Part shown: positions 18,501 through 25,649 of the stretch, piece after piece | How positions within the stretch are numbered: the stretch's first letter is position 1 | Layout: every line of letters begins with the position of its first letter | Source of the DNA: Perlucidibaca wandonensis | GTDB taxonomy: Bacteria; Pseudomonadota; Gammaproteobacteria; Pseudomonadales; Moraxellaceae | Assembly: GCF_042677145.1 (NCBI RefSeq) | Contig: NZ_JBHTIT010000002.1 | Span: 62,001 to 126,000 of the forward strand | Length of the DNA stretch: 64,000 nt | Direction: 5' to 3' | Position numbers and translations under genes: made by a program | Notes under the pieces: model-generated | The model's input: only the letters and a program-made list of their open reading frames with translations | Databases searched by the model: none | What the model was told of the DNA's origin: nothing

Positions 18501-21500
18501 CTCGGCGTGCCGGGGATGAACTACAGCACGCTCTTGCAGCGCAGTGTCGACTTCGATGGCTATGCGCGTGTGTATTACCCATCCTATCCCAACACCATTG
18601 ATCAGCAGCTGACTTTAGGGCTGGTGCAGATGTTGTGGGATCGTGCTGAGAATAATGGTTACGCCCAGCATTTAGGTGATGGCGTGAGTACTGTCATGCT
18701 CGATGGTCAGCCCATTACCTTGGGCGAGCCTAATCACACACTGCCTGATCTTGATGGTCAGCCATTGCCTCCCAAAAATGTCTTGCTGCACCCAGCATTT
18801 GGTGATCATCAGGTCAGCATGACTACTGCTGAGGTCATGGCGCGAACGATCGGTGCCGACAACGTTGATGTTTATTATCAGCGCGTAGCTAAGTGTGCTG
18901 CGGGTGATGTTAGCTTTTGTGTTATCGATCGCAATGCCTTCTTGGCTGATCGCTACCCCGATACCGAGCCATACTTCGGTTTGCCATTGAGCATGCCGTC
19001 GAAAGCTGGCTATGGCGATGGCATGGGGTCGGCCATGATTGTCTATGACGGTGGTAAAACTCCGACACCACCTGCTGACAATACGCCACCGTTTGCCGGT
19101 GAGGATCCGCATGAGTACCCACGTAACAGCATCAGTGCGCGCTGCCAGAAGGCCCGATTCATGCGTACGGATGGCCGTATTATTTACACCGATTTGCTGA
19201 GCCTGCCAGCGAACTGTCCGGTGACAGATGGTCAAGAGCAACCGTTTACTGGCGATGCACCTGCGCTTGTTCCGGGCTCAGATGGCGGTGAGCCTCCTGT
19301 TGTAAGCGATTACGAGCCTGACTACGGCACCGGTATTATCGGTGCTATTGCTAAGTTCACTGCCTCTCTTAACAACGCGCTAATGGCTTTGTTGAGTGGA
19401 GATCCAGCGACTGCAGGCGAGCAATTTATTGCCGCTATGACGGGTCTAGGAGAGAGCTTTGCTAGTGTGTTGGCTGGCGATGACAGCTTGATCGCCGCTG
19501 GCAGCAGCGCTGCCGGTGCCGGTAGCGACCCAGTCGCTATTTTCGATCGATTTATGGATGGTGTTGGCCGCTTTATTGGTCTGCAGGACGACCCTATCAC
19601 GGCGCTAACCAGCATAAAGCCAGCTCGTCATACAGAGGCGGTGGTGATGACTGGTGCTCAATTGCTCGGTTGGTCTACATTGCCAGCCGTTGGCCAAGGC
19701 TTTCCTTATCCATCAGGGGCAAATATTACCGGGCAGTCTGCAGAAACAGAGGCATTGTCGGCACTCAATGTTCTGCGCGATCCATTGCGTATTGGTGAGG
19801 TCCGAGATGCACATAACGGCGTGTTTATTTATCCCATCATTCCAGAGGCGCAAGTCCCTGTATTAGTGCCGGTTGAAGAGATTGCTGCTTACAAATGGAA
19901 TGGTTTAGGTTTCGAAGAAATACCAGTACAAGTTGATGAGAAATTTACCTTCTTCTTGGCAAACTCGGGATCAACATTCTCTGTCTACTCAGGCACCGAC
20001 CCTGAGCTTACCTATGCTTGGGATATTGAACGTTGGAACCCTGTGGATGATCGTGAAGAGAAAAATAACACGACAAAAACCAATCCTAACGTCTGCAACG
20101 CAGTGTACGAAGATCCAAAAAAAGACCCAGTTCCTGGTTTGGACATGGATGATGAAGTGGTCTTTATGGCCAGCGATGCCGGCAAAATGGCACCTCCAGG
20201 TGCACTGCCATCGGGCGTGAAGAAGACACAGATGGTGCGACTGATGGATGTTGCTGATCCTGTTGCTGAGCGTGTGGTTTACCTTGTGCAAAAAGAAGGT
20301 GGGTCTTCATTCAAGGGCCAGCATTACGTTAAGTTCAAGCGCAACGCAAATGCTGATCAGTGGATCGATAAGAGCTTTTTTAATCGAGATGATCCTGAAG
20401 CTCTAGGTGTTAGCAATACTAGTTATGGCCAAAACCTAAAAGGTAAGGTTTGCCCAAATGGCAGCCCAGAAACGGCGAAAGAGTCTGATGACCGTTTTGC
20501 TCGTGATGGCGTAGTAGTGTCCACCGATACTTATCGTTGGGAGGCTACAGGGCGTTGGATGGTGCGCGATATCCGTATCAAGGCGCCAGGTACAGCGAAG
20601 CCAGACTGGACGACTATCAAAGACTCACGGCCTGACCTTATCGATCGTTGGAAAGGTAGGGCTTTTCAGCAGTCACCGGACTCAACTATTTCTTTGGTTG
20701 GCTTCGAAGATGAGCAAGTGAACTGGGAAGCTAACTCCGTGATCTTGGGTGAGCGTTGCGGGCCTGTGCGCTGTATGCGTGAGGTTTGGGGGGCTGACTC
20801 AGGTACTAACGTAACGAAAACTGAAGTGTTTTATCGTGATGCCATTAGTTATCGTTACCTCATTCGTGTGCATCCGATTCCGCCCGATGGCCTCTACACT
20901 AGCTGGGACTACAATCGTAGTGCGATGATCCCAACGGCGGCGGAGCGAGCAGCTGGCGTGAAGGCTGGTCGCTACTACACGGTGCTGCGCCCACAAGGCG
21001 TGCCTATTGATGGCATAAACGATGATATCGGTCAGATCGATGCTATCGCGCCGATACCATTTGTTAACCAATGCATCACGGTTGATGGCCCTAAACCGCC
21101 GAATGCCAATGGTCGCTGCCCGCTATTTTTAGATGTTGCCGATGCTACATTTAATCTGCCTTTAGCCTTTAGTAACTGGGAGCAAATATCTGGCAAGGGT
21201 GATAGTGGCTCTATGGTCTATACCTTCCAGATGACAGGGGCTACGTCCTTAGCCAATCCGTTGGTTGTGCCATTTTATCGTGATGATGCCTGTCTTGATG
21301 ACGGCACCGGCGATGATCCTGTCGCACGTCCATTCCCCGGCGAGGATTCATCTGATCCACGTGTGGTGAATGCGTACAAAGACTTAAATGGGGATGGCAA
21401 GGTGACATGCGATGAGCGCCAAGGTGCTTATGGTGCCAATGGCATTCATTACTTCGTCACTCATGACAGCGATAACGCCTTCTTGCCACTGTCTACAACT

Positions 21501-21644
21501 GAAGTAGACGGCACTCAATGGCAGATTATGGTGCCGACTGCGCAACCGAAGAATGTCGGTGATGCCTATGCCAATACCATACGGATTCCATTGATTCCGC
21601 TTGTTGTTCCTATCCCTAGCTTGCCCTCACTACCGAGTAGGTAA
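12507..21644 (+). CDS. Giant multidomain lipoprotein: Calx-beta repeats, neutral-ceramidase-like and virulence-factor-lipase-like domains
   Basis: This single frame of about 3045 residues starts with a lipoprotein signal (lipobox LLSAC, Cys19, Asp at +2). Residues about 35-90 resemble N-terminal modules of secreted gammaproteobacterial proteins (GLAYRTSTQSG, TDTGGIFTYRSGE). Five Calx-beta repeats span about 207-783, with endings such as VTLRDDD and ITIIDDD. About 789-1310 resembles neutral ceramidase: GGYGFGPF, a metal-type His939-Thr-His941, and QYSAHPTS. About 1427-2150 resembles the Ig-like virulence factor lipase family, with GHGLFGS near 1872 and nucleophile Ser1978 in GNSQGG. About 2450-3045 is unrecognised but holds an EF-hand-like loop DLNGDGKVTCDE at 2959-2970. 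The ATG at 12507 has AAGGTG upstream; a GTG at 12498 is the alternative. Amidase or lipase activity on lipids is inferred. Confidence 0.85.
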   Translation: MVIRQLLILSAVTALLSACDSAPNSVSSPPSGSEIQTGMVYDSTVEGLAYRTSTQSGITDTGGIFTYRSGERITFSFAGVDLPEALALPQMNPRFIFASTAELASSNDNRVVNFSRLLQSLDADGNSANGLDIREASAALAERNIALNLAVEPDSFAANNPAITTYLSEKGRALVDAEVAKAHLACSEQDVAEGRTPDGICDGNTPALSASDISILEGNSSHVISMTFTLSSTSAVPVSFAYTTQAATATAGDDFVDAAGVITFPAGTRNQTLAITILGDIAPEDDEFFTVKLSQATGLTLVRDSIRVTLRDDDTVATPLRISAQPLLVNEGSGGGFTQAMLRIERQGALDQAVSIRLVSRDEGSALAPSDYEAINREVIIPANDTSILVPLKIVADDAVENDETFLIDITSVSPQAQIIGSPVRVTIANDDVATSRSQLSIADGSIQEPESGTAPLLVTVTRSGAANSAVTVRVKSENGSAEAGTDYLAVNQLLSFPAGVLTQSFNVTINADAISEPTETFTLRLSEASNADIAVGEAIISILDQPPIAVAPTITLTDRSITEGDTARNETFTLQRSGDVSLPSSVRVSVLSRADDTATAGSDYVALDQLVHFPANASSESIVVRILGDDIVEANETFSLLLSSPTNATLARTAARITIIDDDNAALPSLSLLPLEPVAEGDSGLNVVNVIAQLSEASTQAITLTYSLEDGSATSQGQRRDFDPVQNSQVTIPAGATQGLLPITIRGDAYEERDETLTVVLNSVSGARLGTSSQVITIKNDEEAKLLQVGAASRSVAPTDEQVAGQMEAYQGGERLQRFHLGGYGFGPFQLVPGFGPFPELTFGDAPVSISNAPAGASCFSHELTAAKRTELHCDDEISVRVMVILDPKSSERVAFVTVDAIGAGNLIQDAMRAAVNKASCDAGACILPRNVLFGQTHTHAGADLQGLWGGVPREWINEKLLAGAAASTIEAIAQSRPAQLSMSRKTVQFNNYRRPQYRDAKHHQTDKIATLLMAKADDAEPASSRLLASMMQYSAHPTSVGANDYKIPGGEGEVLRLPHPDYPLGSTRELEARFQGTALYFNGPIADASPSGSTDGATGDTVYDRVRARGKNLVDAALNDLAASAVAIDPVLEARSAEAILPVTNPLFLGVGLIGQFNGYYQFSQLPFSDIPGLDQIPAAIIEAFEGVQNQLPQPAPMARTYVSRVSLGTKNSANPLQNRLEIVTIPGEATGSFGRYIRGLAEDSPDGEPLKTQTMLLGLTQNSFGYIIPEDEFSYVDPTGDVVGYEEIVSLGPLTAPLLRLQAYNPLFDVAPTDPRNLPPALTDCAIAWDFGSCILGIGLDRFMQLLGLSSTFGDLAETVADGCHEVAGPLSPACIVFDGLAELFAVIPDVPAFPGVPGDGGDPSAPSLAAPAELTLLPEILKAQATGCDFIDPAACLLPFPNNHFTKAVASNDTGIQVNINPLAPPRNIAGRPVDVSDQNRADGFSPGQAIILRVPGLDLDQTANARPVPRLGKPGAGQASGVAAQAMSNSLRANSAIIIWDATAKKRHLVWAEIDNNRTRYTPCDLPGPVQTVAELADSAELASAIQTFRDGCNGAAKPLVSLVDGVDPTSDPGPALMIRPGINFEEGHRYIVALRDLRDANGDVIASTAGFSLCRDTSDSPLRAIPVVGKRCGELDAIFAELESEAAIERKTLYSAWDFTVASERSLTGRMLAIRDATLKGKLPSFAIDSVQDNAFNAGKDDCTTAGNTDNCIARVIKGKITVPNFIDKAQLPADQLSALPDLPLGPLSTSDLGSGTLDRQIGGRFYYGIENPFPGPYDVPKPFPLQPTVDVPFTCHIPRAAFSGSTTATDNASYDVRPSRVSLYGHGLFGSQNEVGQGQLRRFSNEHNYTFCALDWVGMSGAGDVINALTLLLDMSNFPTLSDRVQQGILHFVAMGRLLKDPNGLITDSAFQAPDGRPLIDNRDIFYDGNSQGGIDGGVVVAVSPDIHRGALGVPGMNYSTLLQRSVDFDGYARVYYPSYPNTIDQQLTLGLVQMLWDRAENNGYAQHLGDGVSTVMLDGQPITLGEPNHTLPDLDGQPLPPKNVLLHPAFGDHQVSMTTAEVMARTIGADNVDVYYQRVAKCAAGDVSFCVIDRNAFLADRYPDTEPYFGLPLSMPSKAGYGDGMGSAMIVYDGGKTPTPPADNTPPFAGEDPHEYPRNSISARCQKARFMRTDGRIIYTDLLSLPANCPVTDGQEQPFTGDAPALVPGSDGGEPPVVSDYEPDYGTGIIGAIAKFTASLNNALMALLSGDPATAGEQFIAAMTGLGESFASVLAGDDSLIAAGSSAAGAGSDPVAIFDRFMDGVGRFIGLQDDPITALTSIKPARHTEAVVMTGAQLLGWSTLPAVGQGFPYPSGANITGQSAETEALSALNVLRDPLRIGEVRDAHNGVFIYPIIPEAQVPVLVPVEEIAAYKWNGLGFEEIPVQVDEKFTFFLANSGSTFSVYSGTDPELTYAWDIERWNPVDDREEKNNTTKTNPNVCNAVYEDPKKDPVPGLDMDDEVVFMASDAGKMAPPGALPSGVKKTQMVRLMDVADPVAERVVYLVQKEGGSSFKGQHYVKFKRNANADQWIDKSFFNRDDPEALGVSNTSYGQNLKGKVCPNGSPETAKESDDRFARDGVVVSTDTYRWEATGRWMVRDIRIKAPGTAKPDWTTIKDSRPDLIDRWKGRAFQQSPDSTISLVGFEDEQVNWEANSVILGERCGPVRCMREVWGADSGTNVTKTEVFYRDAISYRYLIRVHPIPPDGLYTSWDYNRSAMIPTAAERAAGVKAGRYYTVLRPQGVPIDGINDDIGQIDAIAPIPFVNQCITVDGPKPPNANGRCPLFLDVADATFNLPLAFSNWEQISGKGDSGSMVYTFQMTGATSLANPLVVPFYRDDACLDDGTGDDPVARPFPGEDSSDPRVVNAYKDLNGDGKVTCDERQGAYGANGIHYFVTHDSDNAFLPLSTTEVDGTQWQIMVPTAQPKNVGDAYANTIRIPLIPLVVPIPSLPSLPSR

Positions 21645-21657
21645 AGGGTGTAGATAA

Positions 21658-21685
21658 GAAAAAAGCCCGCATCTGCGGGCTTTTT
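21658..21685. terminator. Bidirectional intrinsic terminator, right copy
   Basis: The stem AGCCCGCA/TGCGGGCT (21664-21671 with 21674-21681) has an A-run on the left and T-run on the right, so it can serve the giant gene and the leftward Gcr-family gene that converge here. It is identical to the hairpin at 12331-12348. Confidence 0.92.
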
Positions 21686-21697
21686 GCTGCTTAAAAA

Positions 21698-23680
21698 CTA
21701 GTTGTTTTCAACGACTTTAACAGGCCAGAGCAAGGTCATTGGCCGCTGCTTCAATTGCTGCAAAATCTCCTTTAGCAGAGGCCACCAAAGGCGAAACTTC
21801 ACGCCGCGAGACTTCAGCGCCAACATCAACGCCAAGCTGAAGCTTACGCCCAAGTTCACCAGGCCGATGATGGCAATGCCAACACTGCTAACCACTATTA
21901 CTTGCCAGCTCAAGGCGAAATCGAAAGCTACTAAGGCGTAGGCGAAGTTGGCGGTAGAGAAGGCGATATGGCGAATATCTAAGGGTAGCCCGAATAAAAA
22001 GCCGACGGTGCCCATGCTGCCGAGCATGATGCCGAAGTAGAAGTTGCCGGCTAAAGCGCCTAGGTTATGGTGCAGATACTTTGTGATACGTTCGCGGCGC
22101 TGTCGCGACATCCAGCGCAAAGCACGATGCGCCGTAATGCGTTCGGGGATGCGAGAGTAGACCGCTTTATTGTCGTAATAGCCGGAAATAATCCCCGACA
22201 AAAATAGGAAAAACCCGGCAATCGCTGCGTGAAAAATAGCGAGGCTATCAATCGGGCTAAGGTCATGTAGCAAATGATCAGCTTTGGCTGGGCTGATGGG
22301 GAAGTCGCCAAACCATTGCCACATCATGCCGACGGCAAGCGCAATCGGAAAGGCGACGCCGACATTACCAATAATGGCAATGAACTGACTACGAAACACA
22401 TCTATGCAGAGTTTGGCGAGGTCGCCGAGATGTTTCTCTGGGCGGTGTGTACTGATTTGCTCAACACTTGAAGCCAGATGCGAAGCAGTCATTGCCGGCT
22501 GTTTGGTAGCAATAGTGCCGTGCAAGACATGAATAAGCATGAAGCCAAACGAGTAGTTAAGACTGTAAATAAATGCTTGCCCTAGCGGCGCTAGAGCGAG
22601 GCGAGTAGAAAAAATCTTCAGCAACGCCATAAACGCAACAATCACGCCGGCACGACCGGCTGAGCGCCACATATCAAAAAAGCCTGCACGCGTAGAGGTG
22701 ACGTAGTGGTCGCCGGTTTCGCTGGCGTGTTCGGTGACGTTGCGCGCGAGCAGTTCGGTATTGCGCGAGAGCAGCGCTCGTAGGCTGTGGCTGTCGGCCT
22801 CGCTGCGGCTCATTTGTTTGACAAACTTAGCAAGGAGCAACGGGTGTGATGCGGTGTCGCCGGCAATAAAATCTAATAGCAGCTCCATGCGAGCCAGTGC
22901 TTGCTTCATGCGCACGATAAGATAGGTCAGGCTAATACTGACGCCATTTTGTTCAGTTAAGCGCTTAACTTTGCGTGTGAGCTCAAGGCATTGATCCATC
23001 AAAACTTGCATCTGGCGATGGTCGATGCCGTCCTCACGAAGCTCTTGTAGCAGCTCGCGCTGATGCCTAACAAAGCGCTCGGTTTCGTTGCTGAGCGCCA
23101 TAAACGGCGACTCAAAGGACTCCACGGCAGGATATTTACGCACAAGTTCAGGCTCAAGACCCATTGCGCAAACTCGATGCGCGAGCACGCGTAAGGCATC
23201 AAGCTGCTCAAGACGAGTATGGCGTAGCACTGTTTTCGGGTGTGACCCAGAAAGCAGCATTTCAAACACGCTAGCCCACAGCTCATCAGGCACAGCTTCA
23301 ATCCAGTCGGCGTCACGACCGCGACGAATCAGGCGCGCGAAGGCCTCATCGAGATATTTGTCGTCGCTAACGGGCGGCAAAATATGCTCGCCAATGCGCC
23401 GCCAAAAGCCCGCCGATAAGCCTTCGCTGCTCAGAATGCCGGTGTCGGTATAAAGATTAATTTGGCGACGACCGGCCAAGAGTGTATCGATATAGCGCTG
23501 AAGGCCGGCGCGTAATTCGGGGCGGCGACTGAGCAGCTCGAGCAGAGCACCAAAGGATTTATTGATGTCATCAAGGTTGTCGGGGCTGCTTGGGCGTAGC
23601 TGTTTGAGCAGTCGACCCAATGGGCGAAAAACGCCTACTTCTGGGTTGCGAGTTATCTCTTCTAAAATCTCTGTCAACAT
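21698..23680 (-). CDS. Gcr-family membrane protein (annotated elsewhere as site-specific recombinase, PF10136)
   Basis: The 660-residue protein has a soluble, helical N-terminal half (about 1-325). The C-terminal half (about 335-645) has several hydrophobic segments such as AGVIVAFMALLKIF, IAIIGNVGVAFPIALAVGM and IFHAAIAGFFLFLSGIISGYY. This layout matches the family named after gonococcal Gcr. No serine- or tyrosine-recombinase catalytic motif is visible, so the recombinase name looks historical and the role is unknown. The start codon lies at the edge of a 10-bp hairpin and has no clear ribosome-binding site. It is 58 bases downstream of bcsF and might be read from the bcsEF transcript. Confidence 0.8.
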   Translation of the reverse strand: MLTEILEEITRNPEVGVFRPLGRLLKQLRPSSPDNLDDINKSFGALLELLSRRPELRAGLQRYIDTLLAGRRQINLYTDTGILSSEGLSAGFWRRIGEHILPPVSDDKYLDEAFARLIRRGRDADWIEAVPDELWASVFEMLLSGSHPKTVLRHTRLEQLDALRVLAHRVCAMGLEPELVRKYPAVESFESPFMALSNETERFVRHQRELLQELREDGIDHRQMQVLMDQCLELTRKVKRLTEQNGVSISLTYLIVRMKQALARMELLLDFIAGDTASHPLLLAKFVKQMSRSEADSHSLRALLSRNTELLARNVTEHASETGDHYVTSTRAGFFDMWRSAGRAGVIVAFMALLKIFSTRLALAPLGQAFIYSLNYSFGFMLIHVLHGTIATKQPAMTASHLASSVEQISTHRPEKHLGDLAKLCIDVFRSQFIAIIGNVGVAFPIALAVGMMWQWFGDFPISPAKADHLLHDLSPIDSLAIFHAAIAGFFLFLSGIISGYYDNKAVYSRIPERITAHRALRWMSRQRRERITKYLHHNLGALAGNFYFGIMLGSMGTVGFLFGLPLDIRHIAFSTANFAYALVAFDFALSWQVIVVSSVGIAIIGLVNLGVSFSLALMLALKSRGVKFRLWWPLLKEILQQLKQRPMTLLWPVKVVENN

Positions 23681-23707
23681 CTGATGGCGCTCATGGGGCC
23701 ATCAGAT
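23679..23707 (-). promoter_or_regulatory. 10-bp hairpin spanning the Gcr-family start codon
   Basis: The arms ATCTGATGGC (23679-23688) and GCCATCAGAT (23698-23707) are perfect complements with a nine-base loop. On the minus-strand mRNA the last two stem bases are the A and U of the start codon. No T-run follows, which argues against a terminator for bcsF. A translational control role is inferred. Confidence 0.6.
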
Positions 23708-23738
23708 GGCTAACAGCCCATATTAGTATGATTGGGTT

Positions 23739-23939
23739 TCATGCCTTAGAAGAGGGCGCGGAAGGCCCTCTTAAGGGAATGGATTTAACCAGTGAATGGC
23801 TGCGGCGAATGCGAATCGGTGCGAGCAATGAGCGCAGCGCAATGCGATTTTTATAAGCCAGGAAGAGCACGATAAAACCCAGTATCAGCCCGAACCCAAT
23901 AAAGGCAGTCAAATAGAGCAGGAAGAAATCGTAGCTCAT
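23739..23939 (-). CDS. bcsF: Cellulose biosynthesis protein BcsF
   Basis: This 66-residue protein has one membrane segment (about residues 5-29, FFLLYLTAFIGFGLILGFIV) followed by a basic tail. Length, topology and position directly after bcsE fit BcsF, a small inner-membrane partner of BcsE in E. coli that helps bring BcsE to the synthase. Its ATG overlaps the bcsE stop by four bases, so the two are probably coupled. Sequence similarity of such short proteins is weak; the call rests mainly on context. Confidence 0.8.
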   Translation of the reverse strand: MSYDFFLLYLTAFIGFGLILGFIVLFLAYKNRIALRSLLAPIRIRRSHSLVKSIPLRGPSAPSSKA

Positions 23940-25546
23940 AATAGAGATCCTGTCGTAGGGTCGATGCGAGCGTTCAGTGCTTGGGATAAGTGTTCTGAGT
24001 AATCAGTGTAGCCAACAAACTCAGCGTTGTAGCGAATTTTTTCTAGTGTTTGACCAATCTCATTCGCTAAGACGATGATTTCATAGAAGGCGAATAAGGA
24101 GCCGACCTCCATTTTAAACAGCTTGCCCATCAATGTATCGACGTCTGAGGCCGGGCAGGCAAACAGGAATAGGTATAAATACTGGTTGTCGTTAGTGATA
24201 AAGATGCCGGGGCGATCAGGCCTAAAGGCGTCGAGAGCTGTCAAATGCGGGCAGTCCGAGCGTAGGGTGAGTCGCACGATAACGCTATCGATATTGGTGT
24301 TGGTGCTAACGCGCATGAACTCTTCGGCGGTGATGGCGAAGTCGATGGGCGTTTGATAGCCAACACTTTCAGTGGGCTGGGCACTGGCAAAGAATTGATC
24401 GAAGTCTGGCTCGATGACGCGCCAAAACCACTGACCTTTTAGTGATGAAATTACGCGAAAGCATTCGGATATTTCTAAGTCGCGGCGCAGCAGGCGTGTG
24501 GCGCCCATATAGTAAAGCTGCATTTCCTGCTGATAATTTAATGTGTCATCGACTTCGTGAATGACGATTTTCAAGCGCCGGCCACAGGCAATACGTAGCT
24601 TATGAACTTGCCGCGCGAGCACTTCAAATGCCTGCATTTCATAGTGATCAAGGATGACTGTGGCGGCAATGGCAGTCTTAGTGACTTCGTCCATGAGCTC
24701 GGCGGTATCATCAAAAATCTCCCAGTTAACTGGAGTACTTTGACCAAAGCGCGCAGGGTTCCAACAGCTGAGTACTCGATGCGCATCTTCGGCGCCACGC
24801 AGATTGTTTTCGGGCTGCTGGTGCAGGCCAAGTGTAAATAGCCTGCCATCTTGGCGAGAGCCCATGCCGTAGCGTGCATCCTCGAGAACGGTATTGGATG
24901 CGCGCCAATGATTGATGCGCCAGGTCATGCGATTATCATCACGCATGAGGCCGGCAAGGCCATCGAGCTCTTTGCTATGGCGCACTAGCACGGGCCAAAT
25001 ATGAGTCTCTTCGGCCATGATAAAAACGCCGGTGCAACGATGGTGACGATGCCATTCGCGCAAAATGCCGAGTTGGCGCAAGTTGGAGCTGCGCACTTCG
25101 GTAGCAAGCAGGCCACCAGCATTAAGATAAATAATGCAGTCAGCGCTCTGCGCCTTTTGAGCTTCTAGGCTTTCGAGGAAATCCCAAATATTACGAGATG
25201 GCTGGCTTAGCACTAGTGAGTCGATCTGCATGAGCGCGATGGCTGAAGAGTCTTGCTCATGGTCGCGAGCTAATGCCGACATTGGTGCAACCAACGATTG
25301 CGCATGCGGCGAGCAGAGCACGAGCCGGCTGCCTTGCTGCAAACCGTTGGTTAATGTGTCGATGGCCAATGGCGTAGTGGCTTGGCTGCTGGGTAGCGTG
25401 ACGGCATAGAGCCCGCCTTGCAGCATCTCTGCGGCTTCGGCAGGCAGGCCTTCAATACCAATTGAGCAAGGCACATAAGTAGAAAGAATAGAGCGTTCAG
25501 CTTTTTGCTCACGGCTACTGAATAAGCCGAACATATCAAAGGCCAT
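23936..25546 (-). CDS. bcsE: Cellulose biosynthesis protein BcsE
   Basis: The 536-residue cytoplasmic protein matches BcsE in length and in the degenerate RecA-like middle part (SRLVLCSPHAQ, ADCIIYLNAGGLL, GVFIMAEETHIWPV). The C-terminal GIL domain follows (YYMGATRLLRRDLEISECFRVI, then LKGQWFWR). In E. coli the GIL domain binds c-di-GMP through RxGD. Here the dipeptide Gly-Asp occurs nowhere in the protein, and the nearest segment reads RPDRPG, so nucleotide binding is doubtful or differs. The ATG at 25546 has AGGAG upstream; a GTG lies one codon earlier. It is divergent from bcsQ across a 103-base region with a palindrome. Confidence 0.88.
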   Translation of the reverse strand: MAFDMFGLFSSREQKAERSILSTYVPCSIGIEGLPAEAAEMLQGGLYAVTLPSSQATTPLAIDTLTNGLQQGSRLVLCSPHAQSLVAPMSALARDHEQDSSAIALMQIDSLVLSQPSRNIWDFLESLEAQKAQSADCIIYLNAGGLLATEVRSSNLRQLGILREWHRHHRCTGVFIMAEETHIWPVLVRHSKELDGLAGLMRDDNRMTWRINHWRASNTVLEDARYGMGSRQDGRLFTLGLHQQPENNLRGAEDAHRVLSCWNPARFGQSTPVNWEIFDDTAELMDEVTKTAIAATVILDHYEMQAFEVLARQVHKLRIACGRRLKIVIHEVDDTLNYQQEMQLYYMGATRLLRRDLEISECFRVISSLKGQWFWRVIEPDFDQFFASAQPTESVGYQTPIDFAITAEEFMRVSTNTNIDSVIVRLTLRSDCPHLTALDAFRPDRPGIFITNDNQYLYLFLFACPASDVDTLMGKLFKMEVGSLFAFYEIIVLANEIGQTLEKIRYNAEFVGYTDYSEHLSQALNARIDPTTGSLL

Positions 25547-25589
25547 CACAACTCCTGCAAAAAGACAAAAAAACTCTCGTATATCCAGT

Positions 25590-25606
25590 ATATAGTGAAA
25601 CTATAT
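25590..25606. promoter_or_regulatory. Palindrome in the bcsE/bcsQ divergent promoter region
   Basis: ATATAGT-GAA-ACTATAT is a perfect 7-bp inverted repeat with a three-base centre. It lies midway between the two divergent cellulose operons, among AT-rich -10-like hexamers on both strands (for example TATATT at 25602-25607). A dimeric regulator site controlling both operons is a reasonable inference; it does not resemble the FleQ consensus. Confidence 0.5.
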
Positions 25607-25649
25607 TATTACGGTTGTCGGATTAGCGACGTTGTGTTGAGGATTGTTT

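Noticed and set aside
18672..19241. 189-codon minus-strand frame inside the giant gene
   Set aside because: No domain, ribosome-binding site or promoter; it is antisense to the lipase-like domain.
12507..21644. Giant gene as a horizontally acquired toxin such as a contact-dependent or RTX system
   Set aside because: No RTX nonapeptides, two-partner secretion signal, cleavage domain or immunity gene was seen; the lipobox and hydrolase-like domains explain it better.
21698..23680. Site-specific recombinase as a mobile-element marker
   Set aside because: The protein belongs to the Gcr family, is largely membrane-embedded and shows no serine or tyrosine recombinase catalytic residues; no inverted repeats or attachment sites were seen around it.
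23750..23772. Hairpin with 8-bp arms at the 3' end of bcsF as a terminator
   Set aside because: It lies inside the bcsF coding region and no T-run follows on the minus strand.
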